Positions 8,770 to 17,870 of a stretch of 64,000 nucleotides of DNA are shown here, in pieces; the stretch's first letter is position 1, and every line of letters starts with the position of its first letter. Source of the stretch: Actinoplanes missouriensis 431 (GTDB taxonomy: Bacteria; Actinomycetota; Actinomycetes; Mycobacteriales; Micromonosporaceae); contig NC_017093.1 of the NCBI RefSeq assembly GCF_000284295.1, forward strand, positions 2,418,001-2,482,000. The letters run 5' to 3'. A program made the translations under genes and the position numbers. Under the pieces are notes generated by a model, which was not told the origin of the DNA, searched no databases, and was given only the letters and a program-made list of their open reading frames with translations.

Positions 8770-9494
8770 ATGGGAATCCGAGAGCTCATGCGACGCCGGT
8801 CGACGCTGCGCGGGTTCGCGCCCTGGGAACGGCCGGAGTCGATGGCCGGCGACCGGGCCGAGCAGGGGATCCAGTACCTGACCAGCGCGCTGGGCCGGTG
8901 GCATCCGGACACCGTGCAGGCCCGGCAGAAGCTGCGGTGGTGGCTGCGGAAGGAGGGCGACCCTGCCGCGGCGCGCCGGCTCGCCGAGGAGGAGGTGGCC
9001 GGCCGCGCGGCGGAGTACGGCGCCGACCACCCGGACACCCTGGCCGCCCGCCGGGAGCTGGTTCAGATCACCGCCGAGGCGGCCGGGCGGCCCGCGGCGA
9101 TCGCCGAGGCGCGGGCGCTCAGCGACGACATGCGCCGGGTGCTGGGGCCCACCCACAAGGACACCCTTCTGGTACGGCGTGAGGTGGGTTACCTGCTGCG
9201 GGACAACGGGACCTGGAGGAGGCGGTCCAGGTGTACGCCGAGATGCTCCCCGAGCTGGAGGCGCTGCAACCGGCCCGGATCGAGGACCTGCGCGAGACCT
9301 GGTACGCCCTTGCGCTCGCCCTGGAGCGCAACGGCGACCCGGAACAGGCCCTCGTCTACGTCGAGCGGGAGATCGAGGCCGAGCGGATGACCATCTACCC
9401 GCCGGACGAGAACATCGGCCAGCCGAACATGAAGCACCTGCAGGCCTGGCGTGACCGGCTGCGCGGCGAGAGGGTCCACCGCAAGCGCCGCTGA
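8770..9494 (+). pseudogene. TPR-like protein gene interrupted by a one-base deletion
   Basis: Two halves of one protein lie in different frames. Residues 1-146 run from ATG 8770 (AAGGAG ribosome site) with repeats HPDTVQARQKLRWWLRKEGD and HPDTLAARRELVQITAEA, ending ...VGYLLRDNG. The continuation DLEEAVQVYAEMLPELEAL runs from 9210 in the other frame to the stop at 9494. The switch falls in a GGG run at 9208-9210: one extra G (GGGG) would restore one continuous 242-residue tetratricopeptide-type protein. Either the gene is a recent pseudogene, the base was lost in sequencing, or the two frames are joined by frameshifting. Function of the intact protein is unknown. Confidence 0.7.
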
Positions 9495-9495
9495 C

Positions 9496-10374
9496 TCAGT
9501 ATTCAAGGTACTTTCTGGTTAATTTGGCGACCTTCTCCACCAAAGCTATGCCCTTCTCCTGCGACGCGTTGTCGTGCGAGAGCACCGCCACCGACACGTC
9601 GACGTCGTCCGACGTGACCCGGCCGATCGTGTTGACCACCCACTTGCCGCCGTCCGCGTCCCGGGTGTCCCAGCCGTTCTTCACCGTCGCCGTCTCGCCG
9701 GCTTTCGCGATGCTCGGCACACCCCAGTCCTGCTGCTCGTCGACCCCGGCCATCAGATCGAAAGCGGTCTGCTGCGACTCCTCGTCGAGCGGCCCCTCGG
9801 GGGAGTCGAGGGCGGTCAGCAGCTTCACCTGGTCGGCGGCGGTGGTCCGGGTCAGGCCCCAGTGCACGTCGATCGTGGTGGCGGTCAGGCCGAGCCGCTT
9901 GTTGCACTTGGTGACCGCCGCCTTCCCGCCGATTCGCTGGAACAGCGACGTCGTGGCGTTGTTGTCGCTGAGCTCGATCATCGGCTTCGCCAGCTTCATC
10001 TCCTTGGGGCTCGGCTCGCGATCCGCGTCCTGGGCCTTGAGCAGCATGCAGGCGAGGATGTCCGCCTTCACGATGCTGGCGGTGTCGTATGTCGTGGCGC
10101 CGCGGTACGCGTACGTCTGGCCGGTCTTCGCATCGAGGACCGCGACCGAGAACTCCGCGCCACCGGTCGCCACCTTCTTCAGCGCCGCGTCCAGCTGTTT
10201 GACCCGCTTGGCCTGCTCGGCCGCCGCCAGCTCCTCGGCGCTCGGGCCGGTGGGCGACGGCGACGACGCGATGGTCGCCGGGTCGTCCCCGGACGAGCCG
10301 GCGCCGACATAGATCAGCCCGCCTCCGGCCAGGACCACGGTCGCCGCAATCGCGGGAATCAGGTAGCTCCGCAC
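9496..10374 (-). CDS. Class A beta-lactamase-fold serine hydrolase, membrane-anchored
   Basis: A 292-residue exported protein. One N-terminal hydrophobic segment (IPAIAATVVLAGGGLIYVG) acts as signal or anchor and is followed by a Ser/Pro/Glu-rich linker. The penicillin-binding fold shows SxxK (Ser100-Ile-Val-Lys103) and SDN (136-138, LSDNN). The third motif is KNG (in TVKNGWDT) instead of KTG/KSG. The omega-loop Glu166 equivalent is not visible, so hydrolysis of beta-lactams is doubtful; it better fits the Beta-lactamase2 group of lipoprotein-like or wall-associated hydrolases. The gene ends 2 nt from the converging frameshifted TPR gene. Confidence 0.8.
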   Translation of the reverse strand: MRSYLIPAIAATVVLAGGGLIYVGAGSSGDDPATIASSPSPTGPSAEELAAAEQAKRVKQLDAALKKVATGGAEFSVAVLDAKTGQTYAYRGATTYDTASIVKADILACMLLKAQDADREPSPKEMKLAKPMIELSDNNATTSLFQRIGGKAAVTKCNKRLGLTATTIDVHWGLTRTTAADQVKLLTALDSPEGPLDEESQQTAFDLMAGVDEQQDWGVPSIAKAGETATVKNGWDTRDADGGKWVVNTIGRVTSDDVDVSVAVLSHDNASQEKGIALVEKVAKLTRKYLEY

Positions 10375-10442
10375 CCGAGCATCCTGCCTAACTCAGCAAA
10401 CTGCCAGTTTCCCGGGGGCCGGGCTGCGGTAATTGCCCTGCT

Positions 10443-12791
10443 GTGATCAGCCAAGACATCTGCCCCGCCGAGCCCTGGGCGGTGCGCGAGACCCGGCTCG
10501 ACACCAGCCTCCTCGCACAGACCGAGTCGGTGCTCGCCCTCGCCAACGGGTACCTCGGCATGCGCGGCAACCTCGACGAGGGTGAGCCGCACGGGATCGC
10601 CGGAACGTACCTGAACTCGTTCTACGAGGATCGTCCGCTGCCGTACCCGGAGGGTGGTTTCGGCTATCCCGAACAGGGACAGACCGTCGTCAACGTGACC
10701 GACGGCAAGCTGATCAGGTTGATGGTCGACGACGAGCAGTTCAACGTCGGCAGCGGCGTGCTGCACTCCCACGAGCGCGTCCTCGACCTGCGCGCCGGCA
10801 TGCTGCGCCGCAACGTCGACTGGGAGTCACCGGCCGGCCGCCGGGTGCGGATCACCAGCCGGCGACTGGTTTCGTTCACCCAGCGGGCGGTCGCCGCGAT
10901 CTGCTACGAGGTGGAGGCCGTCGACCGGCAGGTCCGGATCACCGTGCAGTCCGGGCTCGCCGCCAACGAGGAGCAGGCGAAGGTCTCCGACGACCCGCGC
11001 GTCGCCGCCGCCCTCAAGAACCCCCTGATCGCCGTCGAGCAGGATCGTGAGCAGCACGGCGCGGTGCTGCTGCACCGCACCCGGTCCAGCGGACTCCTGC
11101 TGGCCGCCGGCATGGATCACGTGATCGACTGCCCCTCCGGTTACCAGGAGGAGACCGACGTCCGCCCCGATTGGGCGCGCACCACGGTGGTCACCCTCCT
11201 GCCGCCCGGCGGGCGTCTGCGCATCATCAAATTCCTGGGGTACGGGTGGAGCACGTCCCGCTCCACCGAGGCCCTCCGGGACCAGGTCGCCGCGTCGCTG
11301 AACACGGCACGCTACGCCGGCTGGGACGGCCTCGTCGCGGAGCAGCGGGAGTACCTCGACGACTTCTGGGACGCCGCCGACGTGGAGATCGAGGGTGACC
11401 CGACACTCCAGCAGGCTGTCCGATTCGGACTGTTCCACGTGCTGCAGGCCGGCGCCCGCGCCGAGGGCCGCCCGATCCCCGGCAAGGGCCTGACCGGTCC
11501 CGGGTACGACGGGCACGCGTTCTGGGACACCGAGGGGTTCGTGCTGCCGCTGCTGATGTACACCGCGCCCCGGGCCGCCGCGGACGCGCTGCGCTGGCGG
11601 CACTCGATCCTGCCGCACGCCCGGGACCGCGCGGCGACCCTGGGCCTGTCCGGCGCGGCCTACCCGTGGCGGACCATCGGCGGCGCGGAGTGCTCGGCGT
11701 ACTGGCCGGCCGGCACCGCCGCGCTGCACCTCAACGCGGTCGTGGCCCGCGCCGTCGAGGAGTACCGCCTGATCACCGGAACCGAGCTGGACTTCGGCCC
11801 GGAGATCCTGGTGGAGACCGCGCGGCTGTGGGCGTCGCACGGCCACCACGACGCGTCCGGCGCCTGGCACGTCGACGGTGTGACCGGCCCGGACGAGTAC
11901 AGCGCGGTCGCCGACGACAACGTCTTCACGAACCTGATGGCCGCCCGGAACATGCGCGCCGCCGCCGACGCGTGCACCCGCGACCCGTCTCTCGCCGAGC
12001 GTCTCGGCGTCGCGCCGGACGAGCCGGAGGCATGGCTGGCCGCGGCGAACGCGGTGCACATCCCGTACGACGAGCGGCTCGGCGTGCACCCGCAGTCGGA
12101 GGGCTTCACCCGGTACGCGCCGTGGCACTTCCCCGAGTCGGGTTCGCACGAGCCGCTGATGATGCAGGCGCCGTACTTCCAGCTCTACCGCCGTCAGGTG
12201 TGCAAGCAGGCCGACCTGGTGCTCGCCATGCACTGGTGCGGCGGCGACTTCACGCCCGAGCAGAAGGCCCGCAACGTCGACTACTACGAGCGGATCACGG
12301 TACGGGACTCGTCGCTCTCCGCCTGCACCCAGGCGGTGATGTGCGCCGACGTCGGCCACCTGGAGCTGGCGCACGACTACGCCTGGGAAGCCGCCGTGGT
12401 CGACCTGCGGGACCTGCACGGCAACACCCGCGACGGCCTGCACATCGCGTCGCTGGCCGGCGCCTGGTCGGCGATCGTCGAAGGCTTCGGCGGCCTGCGC
12501 TCGCACTCGTCGGTGCCCGATCTCGCGCCCCGGCTGCCGTCCGGCATCACCCGGTTGCGCTTCAACCTGCGGCACAGCGGTGTGCGTCTGCTGGTCGAGG
12601 CCGACCACACGACCGCGCGGGTCAGCCTGCGCGACGGCGAGGGCGCCACGCTGCCGATCCTGCTCTACGGCGAGGAGGTCGAGGTGACGGCGGAGAAGCC
12701 GGTGACCCGCCCGGTCGTACCGTTGGAGCCGTTGTTGCCGCCGCCGCAGCAGCCGCCGGGTTACGCCCCGCGCCCGTCCGGGCAGAGCTGA
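10443..12791 (+). CDS. GH65 family glycoside phosphorylase/hydrolase
   Basis: A 782-residue cytoplasmic enzyme of glycoside hydrolase family 65, which phosphorolyses alpha-glucosides such as maltose, trehalose or kojibiose to beta-glucose 1-phosphate and glucose. The beta-sandwich N-domain (ALANGYLGMRGNLDEGEPHG) is followed by an (alpha/alpha)6 barrel with HAFWDTEGFVLPLL and the catalytic acid Glu485 in VTGPDEYS. The phosphate-binding region is SSLSACTQAVM. Starts with GTG at 10443. It probably forms an operon with the PHP gene starting 29 nt downstream. Exact disaccharide specificity cannot be read from the sequence. Confidence 0.9.
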   Translation: MISQDICPAEPWAVRETRLDTSLLAQTESVLALANGYLGMRGNLDEGEPHGIAGTYLNSFYEDRPLPYPEGGFGYPEQGQTVVNVTDGKLIRLMVDDEQFNVGSGVLHSHERVLDLRAGMLRRNVDWESPAGRRVRITSRRLVSFTQRAVAAICYEVEAVDRQVRITVQSGLAANEEQAKVSDDPRVAAALKNPLIAVEQDREQHGAVLLHRTRSSGLLLAAGMDHVIDCPSGYQEETDVRPDWARTTVVTLLPPGGRLRIIKFLGYGWSTSRSTEALRDQVAASLNTARYAGWDGLVAEQREYLDDFWDAADVEIEGDPTLQQAVRFGLFHVLQAGARAEGRPIPGKGLTGPGYDGHAFWDTEGFVLPLLMYTAPRAAADALRWRHSILPHARDRAATLGLSGAAYPWRTIGGAECSAYWPAGTAALHLNAVVARAVEEYRLITGTELDFGPEILVETARLWASHGHHDASGAWHVDGVTGPDEYSAVADDNVFTNLMAARNMRAAADACTRDPSLAERLGVAPDEPEAWLAAANAVHIPYDERLGVHPQSEGFTRYAPWHFPESGSHEPLMMQAPYFQLYRRQVCKQADLVLAMHWCGGDFTPEQKARNVDYYERITVRDSSLSACTQAVMCADVGHLELAHDYAWEAAVVDLRDLHGNTRDGLHIASLAGAWSAIVEGFGGLRSHSSVPDLAPRLPSGITRLRFNLRHSGVRLLVEADHTTARVSLRDGEGATLPILLYGEEVEVTAEKPVTRPVVPLEPLLPPPQQPPGYAPRPSGQS

Positions 12792-12820
12792 CAGCGGGCC
12801 GCGATGGCAGAGTGGGGCCG

Positions 12821-13729
12821 GTGGACGCTCTACCCTTTCACCGGCCCGGCCGCTTCTGGCGCGGGAACCTGCACACCCACTCGGACCGCTCCGACGGCGC
12901 GCTGCCGCCGGAGGAGGTGGCCCGCCGCTACCGGGACGCCGGCTACGACTTCCTGGCGATCACCGACCACTTCCGGGAGCGGTACGGGTTTCCGCTCACC
13001 GACACCCGGTCGCTGCGCGTCCCCGGCTTCACCACGCTGATCGGCGCCGAACTGCATCCGCCGCGCACCGAGTTCTCCGCCGAGTGGCACATCCTCGCGG
13101 TCGGGCTGCCGCTCGGCTTCGCGCCCCCGGGGCCGGAGGAGAGCGACGTCGCCCTGACCCGCCGGGCGCGGGACGCCGGGGCGTTCATCGGCATCGCGCA
13201 CCCCGCCGCGTCCCTGCTCACCGCCGTGGACGCCGAGCGCCTGGACGCGGCGCACGCGGTCGAGGCCTACAACGCGCTGTCCGTCCGGGAGGACCGGGGC
13301 GACAGCTGGCATCTGACCGACGTGCTGGTCAACCGGGGGCACCGGCTCACCGCGTACGCCGCCGACGACGCGCACTTCCAGCCGCAGGACCCGCCGGGCT
13401 GCCGGGCCTGGGTGCAGGTGCGTGCCGAGGAGCTGACCCCGGAGGCGCTGCTGGCAGCGCTGAAAGCCGGCCACTACTACTCCAGCACCGGACCCGAGAT
13501 CCACGATGTCCGGGTCGGTGACGGTGCGGTGCACGTGAGCTGCTCGGCCGCGCGCAAGGTGATGGTCACGGGGGGTGATCCGGGCGTACAGCTGATCGAG
13601 GGTTTGTCGTTGACCGAGGGGTCTCTGCCGGTGGCGATGTTCCGGCGGGGGTGGTGCCGGGTGACAGTCGAGGACGCGGAGGGGAATCGGGCGTGGACCA
13701 ACCCCTTCCGGCTGGCTCCGTCCTCTTAA
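12821..13729 (+). CDS. CehA/McbA-type PHP domain metallohydrolase
   Basis: A 302-residue PHP-fold phosphoesterase-like protein. The metal motif HTHSDRSDG sits at residues 18-26 and a second metal ligand region TDHFRERYGF follows; AHP (IGIAHPAASL) and the DDAH element (YAADDAHFQ) complete the site. CehA/McbA proteins are metal-dependent hydrolases acting on small molecules or phosphates. GTG 12821 is chosen because the conserved FWRGNLHTHS begins shortly after it. Position directly behind the GH65 gene suggests a shared transcript, possibly removing a phosphate from a sugar phosphate, which is inference. Confidence 0.8.
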   Translation: MDALPFHRPGRFWRGNLHTHSDRSDGALPPEEVARRYRDAGYDFLAITDHFRERYGFPLTDTRSLRVPGFTTLIGAELHPPRTEFSAEWHILAVGLPLGFAPPGPEESDVALTRRARDAGAFIGIAHPAASLLTAVDAERLDAAHAVEAYNALSVREDRGDSWHLTDVLVNRGHRLTAYAADDAHFQPQDPPGCRAWVQVRAEELTPEALLAALKAGHYYSSTGPEIHDVRVGDGAVHVSCSAARKVMVTGGDPGVQLIEGLSLTEGSLPVAMFRRGWCRVTVEDAEGNRAWTNPFRLAPSS

Positions 13730-13770
13730 GCTGATCACGCAACCGGCCCTGACAGGAAGGAACAGGCGTC

Positions 13771-14349
13771 ATGCTCTGGCCCGCGTTGAGCGTGCACTGC
13801 GACGGCGAACTCACCCCCGACCAGCTCCAGCAGGTGATCGACACGCTGCATCTCGACCGGGTGCCGCTGACCGAGGGACCCGGCGCGCGGATGAGCATCG
13901 CGCATGGATTCCGCGACGGCAGCGACGGCATCCGCCTGGTCCTCGACCTCGGCCATCGCGCGGAAATCGGCTGGGTCTTCATGCTGCTGTCCGAGGACGA
14001 ACTGGCGACCGACGAGACGGTCGAGGAATATCGGGCGCAGCTGCGGGCGCTGGTGAAGCGGTTCGGCCTCCGCATCATCAGCGTCGACCCGCCGATGACC
14101 GCCGACGAGGTCTTCGTCATGCCGGATCCCGGGCCGCAAGCTCCCGAGTTCGGCGCCGGGAATTACTGGGACTTTCCGGAGCAGCTGGACCACATGTGGC
14201 TCCACCTGCAGCTGCGCAACAATGCCCCGGACGAGGTAAAAGCGGTCAAGCTGCGCGAGCTGATGCGGTTTCAGGTCTGGCAGGCCGCTCCGGAACACCT
14301 GCGACGGCAGGTCGAGGAGTTCCTCGACCGCGTCGGCCCGGCCCGCTGA
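13771..14349 (+). CDS. Hypothetical protein, 192 residues
   Basis: Not recognised. A soluble alpha/beta protein that begins MLWPALSVHCDGELTPDQLQ and contains an acidic, helix-rich middle (LLSEDELATDETVEEYRAQL) and an aromatic stretch NYWDFPEQLDHMWLHLQLR. The AAGGAA ribosome site is about 10 nt upstream of the start. No signal peptide or membrane segment. Codon use matches the surrounding genes, so it is a real chromosomal gene; no functional clue comes from its neighbours. Confidence 0.65.
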   Translation: MLWPALSVHCDGELTPDQLQQVIDTLHLDRVPLTEGPGARMSIAHGFRDGSDGIRLVLDLGHRAEIGWVFMLLSEDELATDETVEEYRAQLRALVKRFGLRIISVDPPMTADEVFVMPDPGPQAPEFGAGNYWDFPEQLDHMWLHLQLRNNAPDEVKAVKLRELMRFQVWQAAPEHLRRQVEEFLDRVGPAR

Positions 14350-14369
14350 TCCAGCTGCGTCGATGACTC

Positions 14370-15029
14370 CTACGAGCCGCCGGGCCGGACCAGCCCCGAC
14401 TCGTAGGCGAAGACCACCGCCTGCACCCGGTCGCGCAGGCCGAGCTTCGCCAGGATCCGGCCGACGTGGGTCTTCACGGTCGCCTCAGCGACCTGCAGCC
14501 GGGAGCCGATCTCGAGGTTCGACAGCCCCTGCGCCACCAGCAGCAGCACCTCCCGCTCACGGTCGGTGAGATCGGGCGGGGCGGACGCGTCCGGCCCGCC
14601 CGCGACGAGCCGGCCGGCGAAGCGGTCCAGCAGCTTGCGGGTCACCCGGGGCGCGACGACCGCGTCGCCGCCGGCCACCACCCGGATCGCGTTCAGCAGG
14701 TCGTCCGGCGGCGAGCTCTTGAGCAGGAAACCGCTGGCGCCGGCCCGCAGCGAGGCGAACGCCTCCTCGTCGGTGTCGAACGTGGTCAGCACCAGCACCC
14801 GGAGCGTCGGGCCGGCCTCACAGATCCGCCCGGTCGCGGCGATCCCGTCGAGCACCGGCATCCGCAGGTCCATCACGACGACGTCGGCCTCGGTCGTACG
14901 CAGCAGGCGCAGCGCCTCCGCGCCGTCGCCGGCCTCGCCCACCACTGTCATGTCGTCCTGGTAATCCAGCACCATCCGGAAACCGGCCCGGACCAGGTGC
15001 TGATCGTCGACGAGAACGACCCTGATCAT
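14370..15029 (-). CDS. NarL/LuxR family response regulator
   Basis: A 219-residue DNA-binding regulator. Receiver domain residues 1-120 with the acidic pocket VDDQH and phospho-acceptor Asp54 in VVMDLRMP, and conserved Thr/Lys in TTFD and LLKSSP. The LuxR-type helix-turn-helix is residues about 150-210 (LTDREREVLLLVAQGLSNLE, then ATVKTHVGRILAKLG). The start ATG overlaps the stop of the histidine kinase by 4 nt, so kinase and regulator are coupled. Its target genes are not evident. Confidence 0.92.
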   Translation of the reverse strand: MIRVVLVDDQHLVRAGFRMVLDYQDDMTVVGEAGDGAEALRLLRTTEADVVVMDLRMPVLDGIAATGRICEAGPTLRVLVLTTFDTDEEAFASLRAGASGFLLKSSPPDDLLNAIRVVAGGDAVVAPRVTRKLLDRFAGRLVAGGPDASAPPDLTDREREVLLLVAQGLSNLEIGSRLQVAEATVKTHVGRILAKLGLRDRVQAVVFAYESGLVRPGGS

Positions 15030-16257
15030 TCTGTGGTCACCGCCCGGACGGCCGTGCCGACCGGAATGCCGGCGTGCACGCGCCAGCCACCGTCCGGTCC
15101 CGGCCCGGCTGCGAAGGTCCCGCCGTACAGGGCGACGCGCTCCCGCATGCCGACGAGGCCGTGCCCACCCGGGAGAGCGGGCTCACCGCCGTGGCCGGAG
15201 TCCGTCACCTCGACGTCGATGGCGTCGTCCCGATAATCGACGGTGACGGTGGCCGACGGGTCCGGGCCGGCGTGCTTCACCGTGTTCGTCAGCGACTCCT
15301 GCACGATCCGGCAGACGGCGAGCGCCACCCCGCCGGGTACGTCAGGCGGTGTGCCGCGCACGACCAGCTCGGCCGTCAGACCGGCGTCGCGGGCCCGCTG
15401 CACCACCGTCTCGAGCTGGTCCAAGGCCACCGGCATCCGGTCGGACGGGCTGTCGTCGTCGGCCCTCAGCAGCTCGACCAGCTGCCGGATCTCCTCCAGG
15501 GCGTCGCTGCCGGTGGCGCCGATGGTGCGCAACGCCTCGCGGGCACGTTCCGAGTCGCGGTCGAAGGCGTACGCCGCGCCATTGGCCTGCAGAACGATCA
15601 CCGTCAGTGAGTGGGCGACGATGTCGTGCAGCTCCCGGGCGATCCGGGCCCGTTCCTCGGCGACCGTGATCCGAGCCATGTGCCCGCGTTCCCGTTCGGC
15701 GCTGACCCGGCGCTCCGACGCGTTCGTCCGCATCTGCCGGAAGTACCGCACGCTGAGGGCGACCGCCCACACTACGGCCCCGTAGCCGACGATCAGCCCG
15801 AAATTGTGCGCGAGCTCGACGAGGGGGAACGGCGGCCCGTACTGCCACGGCAGCAGGACGGACGAGAAAAACCACGTCGCGAGCCCGCCCGCCGCAGCGT
15901 CGCCGCGTGCACGATGACCGAGTACATCGCGATGGCGACCGTGATCAGCTGCATGCCGTCGTGCAGTTTCGACCCGTTCACCTCGATGGGCGCGGCGGTA
16001 GCGGTCAGCGCCGCCACGGCGGCGGCGACCGCGAGTGGATGCGTGCGCCGCCACATCAGCGCCAGCCCCGCGAGCAGCCCGAAGACCAGACCGCCGACAC
16101 GGAACTGGTGCCACCACCACGTGGAGAGGGCGGCCACCGAACCGGAGACCAGCAGATCCGTCAGCAGACCCCGCCCGCGGGGCAGCGCGCGCAGCAGGCC
16201 GGCCGGCGTATACGCGCTGCTCCCGTCGCCGGCGGCGAGCAGGGGTGGCGATGACAT
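15026..16257 (-). pseudogene. Sensor histidine kinase gene with a one-base frameshift
   Basis: The N-terminal half (ATG 16257) encodes about four membrane helices (GLLTDLLVSGSVAALSTWWW, LVFGLLAGLALMWR, VAAAVAALTATAAP, LITVAIAMYSVIVHAATLRR). The C-terminal half continues in another frame from about 15883: LATWFFSSVLLPWQ, one more helix, the HisKA_3 box RELHDIVAHSLTVI and a HATPase domain with DSGHGGEP and HGLVGMRERV. The frames join in a GGG run at 15884-15886; one extra G restores a continuous kinase of about 410 residues. The coupled response regulator is intact, which argues for a sequencing error or a very recent mutation. Confidence 0.75.
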
Positions 16258-16642
16258 GGGCGGCTCCCGGTGACCGGAGAATCAGTGACAACCGCAACGG
16301 TAGAGATCGCAACCGGCACCGGCGTCCACCTCGGTGATGAACCGGCGGGTACGACTCAGGTCGTACACCGGCCCGGTCGGTGTGCCAGCCGTGGCCTTGC
16401 CGCTGCCGTGGCCTTGCCGCTGCCGCGGCACACACCCTGGAGGACGCCGCGCGGGCGGTTGAGCGGGATCCGTAGCCCCTGCGGGCCGGGCAAGTCCTTG
16501 CTCGCCCGCACAGCCGAGCTGCTCGGCGTCGCGTCGCCGCCCGCACCCGGAAGGCGGCGGTCCAGCTCATGGCCTGGCCCACCGCTCTCGACGGCCCGGT
16601 GCGCCTGGGCGAGGCCGGCGCCGCCGACCGGCCGTAACTGTC
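16258..16642. other. 385-bp gap without a recognisable gene
   Basis: Between the kinase start and the end of the dihydrofolate-reductase-like gene. It contains a 17-bp tandem repeat but no reading frame with convincing codon bias or homology. A short frame ending at 16639 (QLMAWPTALDGPVRLGEAG) has protein-like composition and might be a gene remnant, but nothing more can be said. Confidence 0.5.
16389..16429. repeat. 17-bp tandem repeat
   Basis: CCGTGGCCTTGCCGCTG occurs at 16389-16405 and 16406-16422, followed by a partial third copy (CCGCGGC). Located in a gap with no gene. Confidence 0.85.
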
Positions 16643-17215
16643 TTACCGACCGGCTCGGTAGCTCAGGACCACGACGCCGCTCGGCAGCGGGGTGGTTCCG
16701 GTCAGCGTGAAGCCGTGCGGGTCGAAACCGGTCGCGGTGAGCGGGACGCCGGCGCCGGCCACGACCGGGTTCAGCTTGATGATCAGCTCGTCGACCAGCG
16801 GCATCAGCTCGCCGGCCAGGCTGCCACCGCCGCACAACCAGATGTCGCGGCCCGGCTCCTCCTTCAGCTTGGCCACGAACGCCCGCGGATCGCCGGCGAC
16901 GACCTCCACCGCCGGGTCCGGCGACGTGGTCATGCTCCGCGAGAAGATGATCTGGCGCAGGTGCGCATATGGGTTGGTGAACCCGGCGGCGGCCCCCGGC
17001 TGGTAGGTGCCCCGGCCCATCAGCACGGTGTCGAAGACCCGGTTCGGCGCGTCGACGCCCATCGCGGCGCGGACATGGGTGGGCAGGGTCTCCGGGTAGT
17101 GCTCCCGCATGAACGCCGGGACGTCGTCCTCCAGCACGAAAAAGTCCCACGACCCGTCCGGCGCGGCGATGAAACCGTCGATGGTGCTGGCGACGAAGTA
17201 CACGAGTTTTCGCAT
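16643..17215 (-). CDS. Dihydrofolate-reductase-like (RibD C-terminal fold) protein
   Basis: A 190-residue protein of the RibD-C/dihydrofolate-reductase superfamily, with the usual opening MRKLVYFVASTIDGFIA, the MGRGTYQ motif, IIFSRSM and the nucleotide-binding WLCGGGSLAGELM. Members are NADPH-dependent reductases of mostly unknown substrate. ATG 17215 is preferred over an upstream in-frame ATG (17383) because GAGGAG lies 5 nt before it and the conserved N-terminus starts there. Divergent from a TetR regulator; two operator-like palindromes lie between the genes, so it is the likely target. Confidence 0.85.
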   Translation of the reverse strand: MRKLVYFVASTIDGFIAAPDGSWDFFVLEDDVPAFMREHYPETLPTHVRAAMGVDAPNRVFDTVLMGRGTYQPGAAAGFTNPYAHLRQIIFSRSMTTSPDPAVEVVAGDPRAFVAKLKEEPGRDIWLCGGGSLAGELMPLVDELIIKLNPVVAGAGVPLTATGFDPHGFTLTGTTPLPSGVVVLSYRAGR

Positions 17216-17233
17216 TTGATCTCCTCTTCGCAG

Positions 17234-17274
17234 ACCACTACGGCTGTCGTGGTTCAAACTACAGCACCTGTAGT
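17234..17274. promoter_or_regulatory. TetR operator candidates in the divergent promoter
   Basis: A perfect palindrome ACTACAG-CAC-CTGTAGT (17258-17274) and a related imperfect one, ACCACTACGGCTGTCGTGGT (17234-17253), lie between the reductase gene and the tetR gene. Both contain the half-site CCACTAC(A/G)G. A TACCCT -10 element at 17284-17289 ends 7 nt before the tetR start, suggesting a leaderless transcript. Confidence 0.65.
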
Positions 17275-17296
17275 GGTCGCTGCTACCCTGATCGCC

Positions 17297-17863
17297 ATGC
17301 CCAGGAATCCCGACCGGCGCCGCGCGCTCGCCGACGCCGGACTGCGGGTGCTCGCCGAGGCCGGCGCCCGCGGACTGACCCACCGAGCCGTTGACACCGA
17401 GGCCGGCGTACCCGTCGGCACCGCCTCCAACTACTTCCGTTCCAGGGACGCGCTGCTCGGCGCGCTCGGCGAGCGCATCATGGAGCGGTTCGCGCCGGAC
17501 CCGGCCGTCGTCGCCACGATGAGCGACCGTGCGCCCAGCCCGGAGCTCTTCGCCGACTATCTGCGCTACATCGTGGAGCGGACCACCCGCGAGCCGGACC
17601 TGACCCGCGCGCTCATCGAGTTACGGCTGGAGGCCGCCCGCAGGCCCGGCCTCGCCGCGATCCTCGGCGAGACGCTGCGCCAGGGATACCGGGACGACGT
17701 GGCCTTCCACGCGACGACCGGCCTGCCCGGCGGCCCGTTCGAGATCGCCCTGCTGCACTACGCCCTGGACGGCCTGCTCCTCGACATGCTGACCACGTCC
17801 ATCGACGCCGGTGTCGATCCGGACCGGGCCGTCACCGCGTTCGCCGCGCGGCTGGTGGGATGA
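17297..17863 (+). CDS. TetR family transcriptional regulator
   Basis: A 188-residue repressor. The N-terminal helix-turn-helix is RRALADAGLRVLAEAGARGL, then VDTEAGVPVGTASNYFRSRD (residues about 6-50); the C-terminal helices bind an unknown ligand and mediate dimerisation. ATG 17297 is preceded at 7 nt by a TANNNT element and by no Shine-Dalgarno, consistent with a leaderless mRNA. It most likely represses itself and the divergent reductase through the palindromes at 17234-17274. Confidence 0.9.
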   Translation: MPRNPDRRRALADAGLRVLAEAGARGLTHRAVDTEAGVPVGTASNYFRSRDALLGALGERIMERFAPDPAVVATMSDRAPSPELFADYLRYIVERTTREPDLTRALIELRLEAARRPGLAAILGETLRQGYRDDVAFHATTGLPGGPFEIALLHYALDGLLLDMLTTSIDAGVDPDRAVTAFAARLVG

Positions 17864-17870
17864 TGCGGGG

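Noticed and set aside
9496..10374. Beta-lactamase annotation
   Set aside because: KTG/KSG and the omega-loop Glu are not visible, so resistance is not supported.
16270..16710. A 146-codon plus-strand gene
   Set aside because: It crosses a tandem repeat and runs into the antisense of the reductase gene; no ribosome site or similarity.
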